Positions 8,643 to 10,712 of a DNA stretch of 10,712 bases are shown here, in pieces. This DNA is from Bacillota bacterium (lineage in GTDB: Bacteria > Bacillota > Limnochordia > JAAZLZ01), in NCBI GenBank assembly GCA_012799075.1, contig JAAZLZ010000140.1:1-10712 (forward strand). Reading direction: 5' to 3'. A program made the position numbers and the translations under genes. Below the pieces are notes generated by a model. That model did not search any database. It was not told where the DNA came from and saw nothing but the letters and a program-made list of their open reading frames with translations. The first letter of the stretch is position 1. The number at the start of each line of letters is the position of its first letter.

Positions 8643-8666
8643 AAGGTGGTTGGACCCTATCACCTT
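8643..8666 (+). terminator. Weak hairpin after the dehydrogenase gene, possible transcript end
   Basis: AAGGTGGT (8643-8650) pairs with ATCACCTT (8659-8666) through 8 bp including one G-T wobble, with an 8-base loop, starting 7 bases after the stop. No T-run follows, so it is not a classic intrinsic terminator; it could be an mRNA 3'-end stabiliser or chance. Confidence 0.25.
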
Positions 8667-8859
8667 TGGTGCAACGATTGGTCATCTTTGGGATACCCGA
8701 AATTACGGCATCCCTACTTGAGCGATGCCAAACAAGCCATTTGACTAGCGCCATCTCTCGTTGGACAAACATGTTCCCTCTGATCCTTTTTCCTCACATA
8801 TCAAGACTGACGAATCCTGTCCATTCTTGTGATTGTACGTATCTGCCCATACTCCTCCA

Positions 8860-8925
8860 AACAGGCCGGCGCAGGCTTCGAAGCACCAACGGGCCTTAGC
8901 GGCTCAACCTTCGTCGGCGGCAAGG
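8860..8925. other. GC-rich palindrome-containing island in the intergenic region
   Basis: This patch stands out from its AT-richer flanks. It contains a perfect 10-bp palindrome GCTTCGAAGC (8875-8884) bracketed by AGGCC (8863-8867) and GGCCT (8892-8896). In addition GCCGGCG (8865-8871) can pair with CGTCGGC (8912-8918) allowing one wobble. Such nested pairing could form a structured RNA leader or mark a dispersed repeat. No known family was recognised. Confidence 0.3.
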
Positions 8926-8973
8926 GGAATTGGCATTTTTGCGAATGGGGGATAAAGAAGGCAGGTATTTTAC

Positions 8974-8993
8974 TATGCTTCAAGAAGTATGAT
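8974..8993 (+). promoter_or_regulatory. Inverted repeat overlapping a possible -10 box upstream of the glycyl radical enzyme gene
   Basis: The core CTTC-AA-GAAG (8978-8987) extends outward by A-T/T-A and wobble pairs to about 8974-8991. A near-consensus -10 hexamer TATGAT lies at 8988-8993, about 75 bases before the start codon. The matching -35 position (GTATTT) is poor. That pattern would suit an activator- or repressor-controlled promoter, but it is only suggestive. Confidence 0.25.
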
Positions 8994-9053
8994 AACTACC
9001 TATTTCATTAAATTCAGAGGACTAATCCATTTGTCAAAAAGTATAGGCGATAA

Positions 9054-9062
9054 AAAGGGGTG
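9054..9062 (+). promoter_or_regulatory. Ribosome binding site of the glycyl radical enzyme gene
   Basis: AAAGGGGTG lies 6 bases before the TTG at 9069. An in-frame GTG at 9060 overlaps this site and so is the less likely start; a stop codon (TAA, 9051) closes the frame upstream. Confidence 0.6.
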
Positions 9063-9068
9063 GCCACC

Positions 9069-10712
9069 TTGAATGAACGCATCCAGCGTTTGAGACAGGC
9101 GTTCACTGCTAGTGAGCGTCAGGTTGATACCGAAAGGGCCGTAATTGTGACTCGAGTATATCAACAAAACGAGGGAAAACCGCAGATTATCAAGAGGGCC
9201 TTGGCCTTCGACGCTATTCTGTCGGAAATGACTATTGAAATCCGTGATGACGAATTAATCGTGGGAAATCACGCCCAGCATAGGCGGGGTGTACCTTTGT
9301 TTCCTGAATATGCCGTTGATTGGATCTTGAAGGACATGGATACTTTCCCGACGAGAATTGGCGATCAATTTAGGATCACTGAGGAGCAAACAAGAGTGCT
9401 TCGGGAAATCTTACCCTATTGGGAAGGCCGTTGTTTGAGGGATAAGGTCATGGGAGCCATCCCTTCATTCCTCAAGGAGATGCTTGATGATGGGGTGATC
9501 CGGAACGAGAACTTTACCATGTCTGGTCCAGGGCACATGGTGCCCAGATACCCGGAGTTGATCAATCAAGGTTTGGACTCTGTGATAAGAACGTGTAAGG
9601 AAAAGATCGTCTCTCTAGATCCGGCCGATCTGGAATACGGCGAAAAATATAATTTTTACCAGGCTGGCATCATCGTTTGTGATGCCCTCATTAAGTACGC
9701 CAATCGCTTTGCTGAAGAGGCCTGCCGCCAGGCGCGGGAAGAAGCCGACCCGAAGAGACAGGAAGAGCTCTTAAGAATTGCGTCCAATTGCCGTCGTGTG
9801 CCTGCAGATGCGGCTCGCGATTTGTGGGAGGCGCTTCAGTTTGTTTATTTTGTACAGCTGGGGATCCAAATTGAAGCCAATGGGCTGGCCATAGCCTTAG
9901 GTTGCCCTGATCAGTATCTTTTCCCTTTCTATTCAAAAGATCTAGCTGCAGGTCACCTCACTAGAGATGGAGCCAAGGAACTTATCGAATGTTTTTATTT
10001 GAAGTTGAATGAAATCGATAAGATTTACTCCAACGATGCCACAAGGTATCTCCAAGGCCCGGGGCATGGCCAGACTATTACCCTGGGTGGTGTAACAAGG
10101 GATGGATGTGATGCGGTTAATGAATTATCGTACCTAATGCTGGAGGCTGATCGGGATATCGGGTTGGTCCAACCAGATATTGCAGTAAAAATCGCTCGGG
10201 TGACCCCCAATTCCTTTGTTAGGGAAGCATGTAAGAATTCCCGGGCAGGGCTGACTAAACCCAAGTTTTTTAACGATGAAGTCGTCATCCAGTCCGTAAT
10301 GAATATCGGCATTCCCCTGGAAGATGCCAGGGATTGGGGAGCATTGGGCTGCAGTGAACCGGTTGTCAATGGCAAAACCAACAGTTGGGGCAATTCTGGC
10401 CACCTTAACCTTGCCAAGTGCCTAGAGCTGGCCTTGCATGACGGAAAGTGCATGATTACAGGTAAGCAATTGGGGCCCAATACCGGCGATGCCAGCAAAT
10501 TCACATGCTTCGATCAGGTGCTCCGGGCTTTCAAAGCACAGGTGCAGTACTTCGTGAAACATATTGCCCTCTTTGACAATATCCTGGACCGCTTACACGC
10601 TGAGAACGCTCCTCTTGCCTTTTATTCCGTCGCCTTGGCTGATTGTATCGACAAGGGTGCTCATGCCAATAAAGGTGGGGCAAGGTACAATACCACGTCG
10701 CCATTGGGCATC
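9069..10712 (+). CDS. Glycyl radical enzyme of the dehydratase/decarboxylase/lyase branch (PflD-like), substrate unknown; 3' end outside window
   Basis: The first 548 residues of a pyruvate formate-lyase-family enzyme, usually about 790-850 residues; the frame runs off the right edge, so the C-terminal glycyl radical loop is not visible. Family features seen: N-terminal RIQRLRQAF and TERAVIVTRVYQ, then ELIVGNH, FTMSGPGHMVP (H156), IEANGLAIALG (271-277 region), DQYLFPFY, GHGQTITLGG, NELSYLMLEAD, KPKFFNDEVV and the thiyl-radical loop GALGCSEPVV with C428 and E430. Cys-x-Glu places it with enzymes such as glycerol, propanediol and hydroxyproline dehydratases, arylacetate decarboxylases, choline lyase and sulfo-lyases, not with true formate acetyltransferase (Cys-Cys). 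By alignment from memory to glycerol dehydratase, H164 is kept, but H281/S282 become L273/A274 and D447 becomes N442, so it is probably not a diol dehydratase. TTG at 9069 is chosen from the Shine-Dalgarno. GC is lower than in the upstream genes, suggesting separate origin. A radical-SAM activase would be expected nearby but is outside the window. Confidence 0.92.
   Translation, partial: MNERIQRLRQAFTASERQVDTERAVIVTRVYQQNEGKPQIIKRALAFDAILSEMTIEIRDDELIVGNHAQHRRGVPLFPEYAVDWILKDMDTFPTRIGDQFRITEEQTRVLREILPYWEGRCLRDKVMGAIPSFLKEMLDDGVIRNENFTMSGPGHMVPRYPELINQGLDSVIRTCKEKIVSLDPADLEYGEKYNFYQAGIIVCDALIKYANRFAEEACRQAREEADPKRQEELLRIASNCRRVPADAARDLWEALQFVYFVQLGIQIEANGLAIALGCPDQYLFPFYSKDLAAGHLTRDGAKELIECFYLKLNEIDKIYSNDATRYLQGPGHGQTITLGGVTRDGCDAVNELSYLMLEADRDIGLVQPDIAVKIARVTPNSFVREACKNSRAGLTKPKFFNDEVVIQSVMNIGIPLEDARDWGALGCSEPVVNGKTNSWGNSGHLNLAKCLELALHDGKCMITGKQLGPNTGDASKFTCFDQVLRAFKAQVQYFVKHIALFDNILDRLHAENAPLAFYSVALADCIDKGAHANKGGARYNTTSPLGI

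Larger units (their letters stand above)
8637..9068 (+). other. 432-bp intergenic region without a convincing gene
   Basis: Between the dehydrogenase and the glycyl radical enzyme gene there is no frame with a credible ribosome binding site or recognisable protein; the short open frames on both strands overlap one another. Most of the stretch is visibly lower in GC than the operon upstream, apart from a GC-rich patch near 8860-8925. It probably holds the end of the upstream transcript and the promoter and leader of the downstream gene. No T-box, riboswitch or tRNA pattern was recognised. Confidence 0.6.

Noticed and set aside
8666..8899. 77-residue open frame just after the dehydrogenase gene
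   Set aside because: No Shine-Dalgarno, no recognisable motif, and the composition does not look coding; I could not identify a gene remnant in any frame.
8931..8942. TGGCATTTTTGC, which resembles a sigma-54 -24/-12 promoter
   Set aside because: Only 7 bases separate the GG and GC, against 10 in the consensus; sigma-54 promoters tolerate little spacing change.
8829..9011. 60-residue open frame on + strand, with another 60-residue open frame on the - strand over nearly the same bases (8801-8983)
   Set aside because: Neither has an ATG start or a ribosome binding site, neither resembles a known protein, and they overlap on opposite strands; more likely a non-coding element.
10320..10400. Reading the last gene as pyruvate formate-lyase (formate acetyltransferase)
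   Set aside because: That enzyme has two adjacent catalytic cysteines; here there is Cys-Ser-Glu-Pro, which belongs to the dehydratase/decarboxylase/lyase branch.

Overview
The window looks like chromosomal DNA from an anaerobic, fairly GC-rich member of the Firmicutes (Clostridia-like). The evidence is an AddAB (not RecBCD) end-resection enzyme, an electron-bifurcating-type Etf with its flavin dehydrogenase, an oxygen-sensitive glycyl radical enzyme, strong GGGAGG/GGTGAT-type ribosome binding sites and probable TTG starts. No species can be named from this alone. All genes read on the + strand.

Region 1 (1-5266): the C-terminal half of addB, cut by the left edge, then complete addA, overlapping it by 32 bp. 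Together they encode the helicase-nuclease that resects double-strand breaks for RecA. All the expected helicase and nuclease motifs are visible, as are the four AddB iron-sulfur cysteines.

Region 2 (5269-8636): three packed genes, etfB, etfA and a GlcD/LctD-family FAD dehydrogenase. EtfA carries an N-terminal two-cluster ferredoxin domain, and EtfB has the DGDTGQVGP loop of bifurcating Etfs. The gene order, sizes and domains match the LctBCD lactate dehydrogenase-Etf complex of acetogens. In that complex lactate oxidation with NAD+ is driven by simultaneous oxidation of reduced ferredoxin. The trio follows addA with almost no gap, so addBA and the redox genes are probably co-transcribed although their functions are unrelated.

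Region 3 (8637-9068): 432 bp with no convincing gene. It holds a weak hairpin after the dehydrogenase gene, a short GC-rich palindrome-containing island (about 8860-8925), and an inverted repeat overlapping a possible -10 box.

Region 4 (9069-10712, open at the right edge): the first 548 residues of a glycyl radical enzyme of the dehydratase/decarboxylase/lyase branch, from a TTG start and with visibly lower GC than the upstream genes. It keeps the Cys-x-Glu catalytic pair but appears to have lost several residues that hold the diol in glycerol dehydratase, so its substrate is unknown. This is the most interesting item in the window. No tRNA, rRNA, CRISPR array, transposase or defence gene was seen.
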